Below, in pieces: positions 11,891 to 22,834 of a stretch of DNA of 64,000 bases. The translations under genes and the position numbers were made by a program. The stretch is from Flammula alnicola. Lineage: Eukaryota; Basidiomycota; Agaricomycetes; Agaricales; Strophariaceae. Each line of letters opens with the position of its first letter. Positions within the stretch are counted from its first letter, which is position 1. The stretch is taken from contig JADNRV010000180.1 of NCBI GenBank assembly GCA_015499995.1, positions 1 to 64,000 of the forward strand, given 5' to 3'. The notes beneath the pieces were generated by a model, which had not been told where the DNA came from, did not search any database, and was given only the letters and a program-made list of their open reading frames with translations.

Positions 11891-13750
11891 ATGGTGGAAT
11901 CACTCGTACACTCACCGGAGGAAAGGCTTGAACTTGGCAAGCGACGGACACCCCTTCCCGTGGGCCAACTTTCAATTCTCATGTTCCTCCGCTTTTGCGA
12001 ATCGGCTTCGACATTTGTGATATTTCCCTTTCTTAGCGAGGTACGCTCTTCAATTCACTCCATTACGGGTAGTTGAGTCTTCTCGGTATTTCAGCTGTTA
12101 GCTTCAGTGACAGGAGGCGATGATGCAAAAGTTGGGTATTATGCTGGACTCATGGTCAGTAACTTGAAAAAACTGGTTCAAAAGCATGCTTATCGGCTCA
12201 ATAATATTTCAGGAGTCTATCCGCCAGTCATTATCGCTGGTTAGCGTTATGTATTGGAGCCGTCTGTCCGACCAGATCGGAAGAAAACCAGTTCTCCTCC
12301 TTGGAACGCTTGCGCTCGCTATTTCCACCACCTCCTTCGGACTCTCAAGAACTTTCTGGGTGCTCGTTGTCAGGTATGAATATTCTGGATGCTAAGTCAT
12401 GCGCCCATACCTCACAAGCTGATCCTAATCCTTTGCCATTAGTCGATGTATCTTTACTGCATTCAATAGCAATGCAGGTGAGTGAACGTCTATTTGGATA
12501 GATCATGAAAGAATAACGGAAAGAGAATAGGCGTAATCAAGAGTATGGTCGGCGAAATTACCGATCATAGTAATAGCGCAGATGCGTTTGCCTTGCTTCA
12601 CGTTCCTTGGGCGGTCGGGAGCTCCTTTGGGTAAAGATAATATATTCCTCTTTGTCGGAGTGAAACATGCTCACCCTCCGATTCCAAGTGCGCTTACAGG
12701 AGGTTGGCTTGCGCGACCTCATGACCATTTCCCTCATACATTCCACAACGATTTTTGGATTACATACCCCTATTTCCTCCCATGTGCTGTGATGGCTTCC
12801 CTCGCTATGTTCGCGTGTTGGATCATAGTTGTATATCTCAAAGAGGTTTGTGATCGGATATTTGAAAAAACAAGCTCTTGTCTGACTGGTCATGCACCAC
12901 AGACAGTAGAGTCGGGCCCTTTCTACAAGAAGAGTGCCGCTGACGTGGACAGCGACTTGCAACCTCTTCTCGCCTCGTCGAGTAATCTTGCTTCTACGTC
13001 CACGTGCAATGCTGGTGAGAGAGACACAAGCGAAGATCCAGTCCCCCTACAATCTTTACTTCATCTGAAAGTACTTATACCCGTTTTGAACTACGTTTGC
13101 ATCGCTGCATTGCACGCGGCGTCCAACGCTATCCAACCGCTCTTCCTCGCCATGCCAGTCGCAATAGGAGGACTCGGTCTTCCTCCTCGCAACGTGGGGT
13201 ATATCCTCGGTGTCTACGGTATCACGAACAGCATCTTCCAAACCTTCATGCTGGGACGCCTCGTGCGCCGATTCGGCGTGAAGAACATCTTCGTCACCGC
13301 TATCTCTGCGTTCGTGCCCATGTTCACGTTTTCGCCCTTGATGAACGTCCTTGTGGGAGCCGAGGGCTTCTCTTACGTGGTGTGGATTATGTTGGGCTGT
13401 CAGCTCTCTTGCTCGCTCATGATGGAGCTGGGATACGGTGCGTCTTTCAACTCCTTTGCGCTGATCAGATAACAAGTACTGCACTGAACATGACTACTTA
13501 TCGGTTAGGCTGTGTTTATATGTTCATCACTGCCGCAGCACCCAACAAGCGATCATTAGGTGCGACGAACGGCCTCGCGCAAACCCTTGTTTCGATCGGG
13601 CGTATCGTGACGCCAGTGATGACGAGCAGTTTGCTGTCTCTCTCGATAGAAAACCACATCCTGTGGGGTTTTGCGGCATATGTTGTACTTGTTTTTCTTA
13701 CAATAGGTGGAATATGGCTGGCTTCTAAGCTGCCTCGAAGACTGGAATAA
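11891..13750 (+). CDS. MFS transporter, DHA1 drug:H+ antiporter-like
   Basis: Twelve-helix major facilitator, probably a proton-coupled exporter of small molecules in the plasma or vacuolar membrane. The start at 11891 gives a short hydrophilic N-terminus before the first helix (LSILMFLRFCESAS). Motif A of the DHA1 group is clear in SRLSDQIGRKPVLLLGT. Further helices include ALAISTTSFGLSRTFWVLVV and WITYPYFLPCAVMASLAMFA. A central acidic Ser-rich cytoplasmic loop with SAADVDSDLQPLL separates the halves. The C-terminal half contains VLIPVLNYVCIAALHA and TNGLAQTLVSIGRIVTPVM, and the protein ends SKLPRRLE. Exons visible are 11891-12040, 12095-12154, 12213-12373, 12443-12477, 12531-12630, a large exon from about 12700 to 13437, and 13509-13750. 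The 35-nt exon at 12443 is small but carries the joined phase. The substrate is unknown. Confidence 0.88.
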
Positions 13751-14416
13751 ATTATATAGCTGTAAGTATAATTAGTTGGTTGTCGATGCGTTCTATGTAT
13801 GTAGTATTCATGTTGCTGCTCGCTGTAGTTTAATATCCCTTCAAGTTCTTTCATCTGACATTAAAGGCATTATATTTTCTGTACGACATGTTGATGTTAA
13901 TTATTCACGCTTTCAATTTTGTGGAGGCTGTGAGATCGGGCGCAAACACTGTCAAGAGGCAGTGCTACTTGCGCATCGCCAAAATTTAAGGCAGCCTCAA
14001 ATTAGCAAGGATTACACAAGTTAAATAATATAAGGCTGTACGAAGTATTCCAGGAAAACGTTGAAAATGCATGCCCAGAGTGCGCTAGTTGGCGTACTCT
14101 GGCCTCGATTAGTGGCTGCAGCTCGAGATGTGCACTGGAGTCTGGAAACCCCTGTAGACATCACGATCTTTTTGGTTTCCATTTATAGATTCTCTCACCG
14201 AGAGGCTTCGGCACTGGCACGAGGCGATCCTGCTTTACACTCTTCTTGACTCACCCGGACTCGTTCTCTGATTTTGGATCGCAAAGACCTTGGACTTATA
14301 ACGACTGCGACGTAGACGATCGGATATATCATTGCGGCTGCGCGCCTTTGCGATCGGATTCTTCTTCATTCAATTCACAACCACTACAAGCAACGAATTT
14401 CGCTCACTAGACCGTC
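13751..14416. other. intergenic, no supported gene
   Basis: This covers the 3' flank of the transporter and the promoter of the first DUF6699 gene. It has AT-rich and GC-rich patches but no coding motif. Confidence 0.45.
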
Positions 14417-15264
14417 ATGGATAGGTTTGTTAGCAAGTGGGCGCCGGGGACGTCTTGTACGTGAACATCAGTTATCGGGCTAGATTGGTTGGCATTGACG
14501 AAACGCCTGCAGACGGTCCGATCCTCTCACAGACCGACCTTTACTTGCTTGGCACGGAGCTCGAGCTCAATCCTATTCTCAAGGGGGAGGTACAGAACTT
14601 TCCGCTACAATTCCACCTTGTAACTGGTGAGTCTTGAAGATATAGCTCCTCTATTCTTTCAGTCATGCTCCTTTCACAGGTTTCTCGACTAATACCCAGC
14701 CGAATGGGGACAACAGTGTAGTTGGAAAGGACGAGCCCGCAACGCTTCCACGCGTCTCCCAAGTTATCGTCATCTCCCGCTTCTCTCCATGGTGTACGAT
14801 TATAAAGAGGGATACGGGGGTGACCATAGGGGATCTTTGTTCGGCCATTTACAAAGAGTACGTCGTGAGCCACTCAGTCAATCCAGTTCTACATTGACGT
14901 GCGCGCGTATAATTATAGCTACATAGAACATGACATCACAGATGTAGAATTTGGATCCCTCAATTCAAGAGGACAGGAGCAGTTGAAGCGTACGGCAGCC
15001 GTCAATTTCAATCATCTACAACCTCAGCCGTCTGGTGCATGGGGGGATACTATACCCCACAGCAACCGGGACCTGACAGACTACGACGCCTTGGTGTGTA
15101 CACATTCACTTCGGTGGAAGCTCGTTCACGTCTGAAATTAATTTTGTATAGATTGGCTCCGAGAGAGGGTTTACTTTGAAGGTGTGTCAAGAGACGACAA
15201 TTATGCCCGATCTCGGCTGGGATTCAGGGCGCCTAACATTTTTATCATGGAGCTCACGTCGTAA
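14417..15264 (+). CDS. DUF6699-domain protein (first of two)
   Basis: Unknown-function protein of a family widespread in Agaricomycetes. It was assembled from exons that join in phase. ATGGATAG at 14417 joins over an intron ending at 14483 to LVGIDETPADGPILSQTD. An intron with GTGAGT near 14628 leads to FSTNTQPNGDNS, then the domain core VSQVIVISRFSPWCTIIKRD and GVTIGDLCSAIYKE. An intron with donor GTACGT follows, then YIEHDITDVEFGSLNS. The last intron (donor GTACAC, acceptor TATAG) joins to YWLRERVYFEGV and the terminal PNIFIMELTS, with the stop at 15262-15264. The strand-helix pattern with VTIGD and the closing hydrophobic strand are the family hallmarks. The first exon, with two full codons, is the weakest part. 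The neighbour at 16985 belongs to the same domain family but differs in architecture. Confidence 0.65.
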
Positions 15265-16984
15265 TCGATTTCCTGTCTGTACAATGTATCTTCATACCCA
15301 TCTTCTCGTTGTCTTTGTCTTTTATTTGGAATAGCATACTCTCGTCATTTTAGTGTTCAACTTGAGTTTCGCACAGGCCTCCGGAAAAGTAAGTACTTAC
15401 TCGGGCTCCAAGTCCCTGGGAAAAACAATGGAATAAATAAGGAGGAACTGGCGGTGCCTTTACCCATCCCCGAAGCACTCTGTAAACTGTAAAGGAGCGA
15501 AACCAGTGCTAAACCATAGAGTTCCTGCTCAGCCTTCAGGGTTTCTTGGATTCTGCACCGCCTATCCATGGGGACGGGCAATTCCTGCAAAGCATCAGGT
15601 TTGTTTGTCCCTGTTATCTACTGAGGCCTCCCTGCCAAATTCATGCCTCAATCTGCCGGTACATCTCTTGGCACGTTTTCCCTCCAGATCGGGGAAATTA
15701 TTGCGCACAAATGTTTTGAAATCCACTTGCCTCGGTCGACTCCGTTCTATTTTGAGCGGAATCATGTTCAGTCTTAAGTTATTTTTTATATCTGACCTCA
15801 AAGGCAGAGATAAAAAATTCTGGCACGGAGTCGCGACAGGTAGCTATGCTAAGAGGAAGCTTGCCGATTTTGGAGGGGAACGGCGCGCGTTTAGGTATCT
15901 AAAATTGTACCTTACTCTTCGTGTCTAAGTGTAACGGATACGCGGGCGTCACACGTGTGACCATCCCAATAATCACCGTGTCTCTTCCTCTGAGCATGAA
16001 TTACCACATATTTTCCGCTCACTTAGTAATATGACAGCTCGATATGCATTTCAAGTAAAGTCTCGTGCTTAATATTTATAAAAGAGTCAGAGTTTACTGA
16101 GCGAATGGACAAGCAACTATCTGAGCGTGAGCGGCGCTTTATTTTGTGGCTGTACAGCTTAGTCATGGGCCATCAATGCATTAGAATTAGAATTAATTTT
16201 GGCTGACTACATTACATAAGTAATTCAGGTAACTATGCTACCTCGCCAGCGCATCGTGATAAGCAGGCGAAAATCAAACATAAGAGATACGGAGACGAGA
16301 GGAGGAGGAGGAGATGATATGAGAGAGATGGTTAGGTAGGGTAAGGGTTTTGGGAGATTTAGAGGAGGAAGAAAATGCAACCGTACTTGCCCGTCCCCAT
16401 ACTATCCACGCGACCACTTCGAGTATCACGTGACTGATCATTGACGCGATCGACTAGGAAATACTAATAGTAATAGACACCCTGCCGCTGCTTGCTGACT
16501 TCTCGACACCTACTTTGCCTGCAAATTCTTAGATCGGACTCCTTCTCCAACAAAAGTAAGAACACAGAAATTCGTTCGCCATCTGGGAAAAGCGTCAGGC
16601 TGATTCGATCACGTAGAAGGCGTCTCTCTTGGTATGCACTCTCCTCCATGGACTTTTCTACGGAGTTCGAGTCATTCTGACCATGAATCCATCAGTTCAC
16701 AGGTCCCCCTGGGTATTCTGTGTGTAATTCTCTTTATACATGAGGGATGAGAACTTAGATGCTTTCGGAAGATCCAGAGTAGGTTCTGGACAGAATCAAG
16801 GGTCCTTGAATTTGTGAGTCAGATAAATCCCGCCTCGTTTCCCTTTTGAACTCATGTATGCCGCCACTTGGTCTCATTCTCCTTTCCTGGACCACCCTCG
16901 CATCATGCCGTCTTGCTGCGGTGACTCCATGAAGACCATATACGAACACCCGAAGTCCTGATTTTTCCTCTATAATAAGACACC
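15265..16984. other. intergenic, 1.7 kb, no supported gene
   Basis: There are no open frames with motifs. It includes a purine-rich patch near 16290-16375 (GGAGACGAGAGGAGGAGGAG and similar). The right end is the promoter of the second DUF6699 gene, with a TATAATA word about 10 bases before its ATG, too close to be a normal TATA box. Confidence 0.45.
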
Positions 16985-18550
16985 ATGCCGTCCCGCCACC
17001 CAACCCCGACTACGCCCTTTATACCCCCGTTGTTAAGCCCTGAAGGTTCTCCCAATCCTCCCCAACACGCTCCGGTGATTCCTGGGAGCCCAAACTACGC
17101 TTCCCCTTATTTACCGGGAAACTATCCAGTCTACCCAACTCACTCGCCGTATAGCGCATCTCCATTCATTCCTCCGAGCCCTCTATCAAATCCTCCTGGA
17201 AGTGTACCACCACCCCTGCAGAATCGACAACACTCTAGGCAAGGTGTTTCGGCTGACTACACAGGATATCCGCAGGGCAACCCGTACACTCCCCCTATGG
17301 CTTCACCACAACACATACCACCACCGCCACTGCAGCAGGGACCCTACGCCCCACCCCCATTCGCTGGATGGCACACTCCTGCCTCCGCGCCTGCTGCATA
17401 TCCGACCTTTCAACAGCCAGGTGGTTCACCTTGGGCTCCGCCAGGCGCTTTTCCGATGAACTCTCCTTACGCACCACCGAGTGGCCGCCTCCCCCTCAAC
17501 CGCACACGCCGTACACGCCGTACACGCCCGCCTTCATGCCGGGTGCCCCTCTACCTGGTGGACCCCCAGCTCCGGGCCCCGGCTGGAACGTCCCTCCTCC
17601 AGGGCAATTTTACCCCCCGCAGCAAGACCCCAACGCATGGCACTACGCACAACAACAACAGCAGCGAGCTTATCCGGAACCACCACCCCAAGTCTATGAT
17701 CGTATGGGTCCATTCACGCAAGGAAATCATTGTGGGTTGTATTCCATGCCGTCGTCGTTAATTAGGAATTTAAGTTGCATCTTTCACAGACGGGCCTGTC
17801 CTTGACCCTTTCCTGGTTAAGGTCGTAAAGGCGCAGGTGGCGATAAATCCACTCATCCAACCACTTCCCGAAGACGGGCCAGAACAAAAACATCTGAATT
17901 GGAACATGCTCTTCCCCACCTCAACCGTGCAACGTTCCGGCGACCCGTCTCATGTTTCCTGGTCGAACGGCCGCGAAGAGCCCGCAACATTCCCGCGGCT
18001 CTCCTCATTGAGGCTTGTATCAGACTACATTCCCTGGTTGATTGACGTGAAAGCCAAGGACCCGGATAGAGGTGTAACCTGCGGCGAAGTGATCGAAGCA
18101 ATTGGTTACGACCTGAGCAAGTTTTCCAACAAGCAGGATTTCGACAACCTGCCCCCACAGGACAAGCAAGATCTCACCGCCGCGTACCGGTGGAACCGGT
18201 CTCGGAATCCAGGCGTTCCTGGGGGTTCGCTCGGGCAGGGGATGAAGCGGCTCGACTTTCTGCGCAAGCATACGATGTTTGCAGGGATTGAGAACAACGA
18301 CCGCGTGGTGCGGAGGGTGTGTGGGGAAGCGCTGCCGTGTGTGTTTGCGCTGAAGTGCGCTGCGACGTACATGACGAAGGACGAGATCAAGCAGCAGGAG
18401 CAGCGTATGCGCGCAAGCAGTGCGCATGGGTCGAGGAACTCGGGGCCGCGGTCGAGGGCGAATTCGACGAATACGAGGATTACGGTGCAGGCGCCTAGCT
18501 CGACGACTGGGGATTCTGATGATGACGAGGATGGTGATTATGACCGGTAA
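16985..18550 (+). CDS. DUF6699-domain protein with Pro-rich N-terminus
   Basis: Roughly 250 N-terminal residues are low-complexity Pro/Tyr/Ser-rich sequence (for example PPPPLQQGPYAPPPFAGWHT). The C-terminal DUF6699 core follows: HLNWNMLFPTSTVQ, LRLVSDYIPWLIDVKAKD, GVTCGEVIEAIGYDLSK and RRVCGEALPCVFALKCAA. A charged tail ends GDSDDDEDGDYDR. An intron at about 17737-17790 (donor GTGGGT) keeps phase into the domain. At about 17472 the Pro-rich reading frame shifts: before it reads NSPYAPP, after it EWPPPPQPHTPYTP continues in another frame. Either one C is missing from the sequence or a weak intron (about 17475-17569, donor GTGGCC) is used. The function is unknown. Pro-rich DUF6699 proteins are common in mushrooms, and binding through the tail is only a guess. 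Confidence 0.8.
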
Positions 18551-19709
18551 TGATTTTCGTTTTCTCTTCTTCTCTTTTTTCTATTTTCTATCTCTTCTGC
18601 TTTGGTTTTTGTCTATTTAGTTCAGCCTACATACCGTCGTCGATGCTCTCTGCTCCTTCAATTGCTCTATCTGGGACTGTAGTTTACTTACACTGGCACA
18701 TTGGCAAGACTGATCTCCTCTCATGTATACACCCCCGCACACTCATACCAGTAGTCATTGTAACCTCACCTCCGAACAAGTAAGTACGTATATATTGTAT
18801 TATTTTGTTCTTCAATTATGTCCAGGAGACGGGCGCCTCCCAAACTTCCCGATTTGTCAGCGACTGACTCTCTCCGAGTCCTTGAACTTCAATAGCTCTG
18901 ATACTCAAGCCCATTAATCGTGCTTGAACTTCTGTGGCAGCAAAGGCTGGTCATTGTCAGACTTGCCAGTGCTCTAGCCATTTTCTTGCGGAATAACTGG
19001 GAGAGTGTTCGAGCTTGCAAGTTTGGCCATACCTCTCGACAATTTCGTGGAAAGTCCCGTATCGTTCAATCGTAGATTTGGATTCACGCGCCGAAAACGA
19101 GATCCTTTTAGTTTATTATCAAATCTCATCACCGCGAATGAGTATCAGTATGAAGGGTGCACCGGTGACCGGTGCCGTTTCGTACATGAATCCGAGTCTC
19201 TTCGATCGGCTGTACTTCCGGTACATCAGTCATGATGCATGAGTATCAGTCAATGATTTTCCCCTCTTGTATTTCCGCCGACAATGAAAAAAAACGTGGC
19301 TGGACATTGTTCAAGTTTGATTCTTTCCTGGGGCGAACTCCCTGACATTCGTTGCGTTCAGTCTTCAGAACTCTGCCAAAACTCTGCTAGTGCGCAAGTT
19401 GGTACAAAGCGCGGGAATTTCGGCATTGTCGGCATTGCCATTTCGTTGTCGACTCTGTCACCGCATACTAGTAATGCATTGAGCAAACCAACTAAAGCGT
19501 TTGCACCATAGCTATTATTATGACCATTGGGGATCTTTGGGGATTCATCCAAATGTGCGTGGTCCGGCTGATTGATATCTAACATATAACACGTAGCGGG
19601 ACCCGCAGCCCTCCGGCAACTTCGTCAGATACATTTGTGGCTTACCATAAAGAAGTCTCGGTCGAGCTTCCTGTCCTATGAATAAGGTCGCATTCTTGTT
19701 TCGACTTTC
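18551..19709. other. intergenic with start of duplicated P450 block
   Basis: The first 350 bases are pyrimidine-rich 3' flank. From 18898 the sequence is the first arm of the tandem P450 duplication and aligns to 21962-22834 with many small differences. No separate gene is supported. Confidence 0.55.
18898..18927 (+). pseudogene. 3' stub of a P450 copy (last nine codons and stop)
   Basis: The 30 bases read LILKPINRA followed by a stop, identical in protein to the C-termini of both P450 copies downstream (ends at 21991 and 25131). Homology continues past the stop into GGCAGCAAAGGCT, matching 21999-22011. No other P450 exon precedes it. It is therefore the boundary of the duplicated unit or what is left of a deleted copy. 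Confidence 0.8.
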
Positions 19710-21991
19710 ATGGCCTATCATCTATCAATCTCGCTGCTTGCAACTGTGGGGTTCTACGGTCTCTACAAACTCGCCAAATTCCTTTATGATCAATTGACGT
19801 CGCCTCTACTTGTTCTTCCCGGTCCTCCGAGTCCCGGCTTTATATTCGGGAACATGAAGGAGATCTGGGAAGCTGTGAGCACTGTGTTCTATCGGTTTGG
19901 TGGTGTATATGCTAACTCACAATCTTGCAGGAAGACACAGCGCTCAACGAGAAGTGGGTTGAGCAATATGGCTCAACTATTAAATTTAAAGGATTTGCCG
20001 GTGTGAGTGTCTCGCATAGTGTATTTCACTAAATTTGCTTATGCGTCATGAAGGCCAATCGTCTCTACACCATCGACAAGAAGGCTTTAAATCACGTCTT
20101 GATGAATTACTATATCTACCAAAGGCCCGAACTAGCTCGCTACAACCTCAGCAGAATTTTGGGTAATGGGGTTCTGGTTGTTGAGGAAGATAAACACAAA
20201 CAGCAGGTGCGTAGTTTGGCCTTAACATACAAGGAGAATTGAACCGACCAACATATGGCTTACTATTATAGCGGAGGATCATGGTTAGATTTTTATGACT
20301 CTAGAAGTATGTTGAACTCTAGCTGATGTTATCTCCAGAACCCTGCGTTTGGTGTAGCTCAAATCCGAGAGTTGACGGAAATCTTCGTCGAGAAGTCTAT
20401 ACAGGTATTTTTCGATCATATGAATGGATGGGATAGTATTTGAAGATCCTGTATCACAGCTTCGAGACCTTTGGGAAGACGAATGTAACAAGGAAGGAAC
20501 AAATGGTCATGTTGAAGTTCTTTCTTGGCTGAGTAAAATGACTCTCGATGTCATTGGCTTAGCAGGTACGAATTTCTGTTCTTCGAAGTGTCAACAATTC
20601 TCAATCTTAATCCAGGCTTTAATTACAAGTTCAATGCCTTGTCTGGTGACAAGAATGAGCTTAATGAGGCCTTTTCCACCATCTTCCGATCTGGAAGGAA
20701 AATGTCGCTCATTCCAATAATCAGAGGACTATTCCCTGCTCTCCGTTTTCTCGTATGTTGGTTCTCATCTGTTGTCTACCAGTCCTGTTAATTCACCCTG
20801 AATTGTGTTTAGCCAGATGAACGAGATGCTGGCACCAAACTTGCTGCCGAAAGCATGGACCGCATTGGGAACCAGTTGTTGAGCGATAGCAAGGCTGCCG
20901 CCATGGACAATAAAACATTTTGGACAAGGCGTGATCTCCTTTCTCTGCTCGTCAGAGCGAATACGTCTACAGACCTACCACCTAGTCAACGTATGGCAGA
21001 TAAAGATGTTTTAGCTCGTGGGTTCTCATTTTCACACTCTTATGCTCCGAGCTTATACTGATGTGTGAGGATAGAGGTGCCAACATTCTTGGTCGCTGGA
21101 CACGAGACGACAAGGTTCGTGAAATAACTCTAACTGTTTACACAATTGCTGGATTGATTTAAACAGTACCGGGACCACGTGGGCCTTGTTCGCCCTGACC
21201 CAAAATCTTGAAGCACAGACCAAGCTTCGAAACGAACTTCTCGCGGTAGGCACAGACAACCCTACAATGGACGAGTTGAACGCTCTGCCCTACTTGGATG
21301 CTGTCGTGCGAGAGACTCTGCGTGTGCATGCTCCTGTGCCATCGACATCGCGTGTGGCCGTCCAAGACGATATACTGCCATTGAGCGAGCCGATCACAGA
21401 TAAATACGGAAACAAATTGGACGCAATCAAGTGAGAAATTATTTGTATGGTCATTACTGATCTTTCTAAACACGCCTTTTCTCTTCGTAGGATAAAGAAA
21501 GGTGAAACCGTGCTCATTCCTATTCTCGCTATGAATCGCACAAAATCAATTTGGGGTGAAGATGCTTTGGAGTTCAAGTACGTTTCTTACCACATGTGGA
21601 TTGTTACAAGCTCCTAATATACGCCCACACTCCGAACAGACCAGAACGATGGGAAAAGATCCCAGATGCTGCAACTACGATTCCTGGCGTCTGGGGAAAC
21701 ATGATGACTTTCCTTGGTGGACCTCGTGCCTGCATCGGATATCGTTTCTCTCTTGTCGAGTACGTCCTGTTCTCATTTTTATCGTCCCACCTCAAATACT
21801 GATCGGCCATGTGGTTCTAAAGGATGAAGGCCTTGTTGTTCACCCTCATCAGGGCATTCGAGTTTGAGCTGGCGGTGCCTGCGAGTGATATAATGAAGAA
21901 GGCGGTCGTTGTCCATCGACCTCTTTTGAAATCAGACCCTAAGGGTGGTAACCAGATGCCTTTGATACTCAAGCCTATTAATCGTGCTTGA
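19710..21991 (+). CDS. cytochrome P450 monooxygenase (copy 1, intact)
   Basis: Membrane-anchored haem-thiolate monooxygenase. The N-terminal anchor is [20 protein letters not shown], followed by the Pro-rich hinge [14 protein letters not shown]. Motifs in order across about thirteen exons: [21 protein letters not shown] then RRIM then NPAFG split by two introns, the I-helix VAGHETTS, the K-helix ExxR in [21 protein letters not shown] at about 21640, and the haem loop [15 protein letters not shown] with the Cys ligand near 21730. The last exon ends [10 protein letters not shown]. The [12 protein letters not shown] region followed by a [10 protein letters not shown] strand resembles the PAH-induced type of mushroom P450s. 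The substrate is unknown. The gene reads through without stops once introns are removed. The corresponding promoter position lacks the TATAAAA found before copy 2. Confidence 0.9.
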
Positions 21992-22834
21992 GCTTCGGTG
22001 GCAGCAAAGGCTAATGATCCCGGCCAGACCTGGTCGAGCTTTTTTTTCTTACCAGATAATTATTGGCATTTTATATTTTTATACTGGTTAGAGCGATCGA
22101 GCTCGAATTGTACCTCTCGAGAATTTCGTGGGAATCGACTATTGCTCAATAGCTGTGGTAGCTTTGGATTGACGCGCTGAAAACCAGATCCCATTAGTCT
22201 ATTATTTAGGTTTTACCATCGCAAATGACTGTCAGTACAATGCGTGCCGTTTAGTATACGTGGATGAATTCCTTCCATCGGCTATGTTCTTGGTACAGTA
22301 CATCAGTCATAAGTATCAGTTGAGAGTGATTCTCGCCCTTTTATTTACGCCAATATAAAATAATATTGAAAAGAAGCGGACCTTGTTCAATGTTCGCTAT
22401 GCTGTGAACACACTCTAAGATTCATTGCGTTCAGTGTTCAGAGCTCTGCCAGTGAGTGCGAGAGCGAGCGCTGCTCATACTTAGTAGAAATTATTGATTG
22501 GTATCGTGGGAACCGGCATGGCAATGACGTTGGCCAGCGTTGACTTGCTACATGTAGTGTTGAACCGCACGTCTCCCACTTGGCCCTTGGGGATTCACAG
22601 GACTTCAAAGCTTCAGCTTCAGCTTCAGATCCCAATCTGTGTTGTTCGGATTCGGCTGATTGTCATCTGCCCATATATTCCCATCCCCACTACGTGTGCG
22701 GGGACGCGCAGCCCTCCGGCAACTCTGTCCAAGACACTTGTGGTGCACAATAAAGAGCTATAAAATGACGAGTCTCAGTCGAGCTTCCCATCCTATTAAA
22801 TATCGCGACCTGGGACGCTCTTATTTTGACTTTC
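21992..22834. other. spacer between P450 copies
   Basis: This aligns with the spacer 18928-19709 upstream of copy 1. It holds the copy 2 promoter and no gene. Confidence 0.6.
22759..22765 (+). promoter_or_regulatory. probable TATA box of P450 copy 2
   Basis: TATAAAA lies 70 bases before the ATG at 22835. The aligned spacer of copy 1 reads CATAAAG and then lacks the TATAAAA word. Confidence 0.5.
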
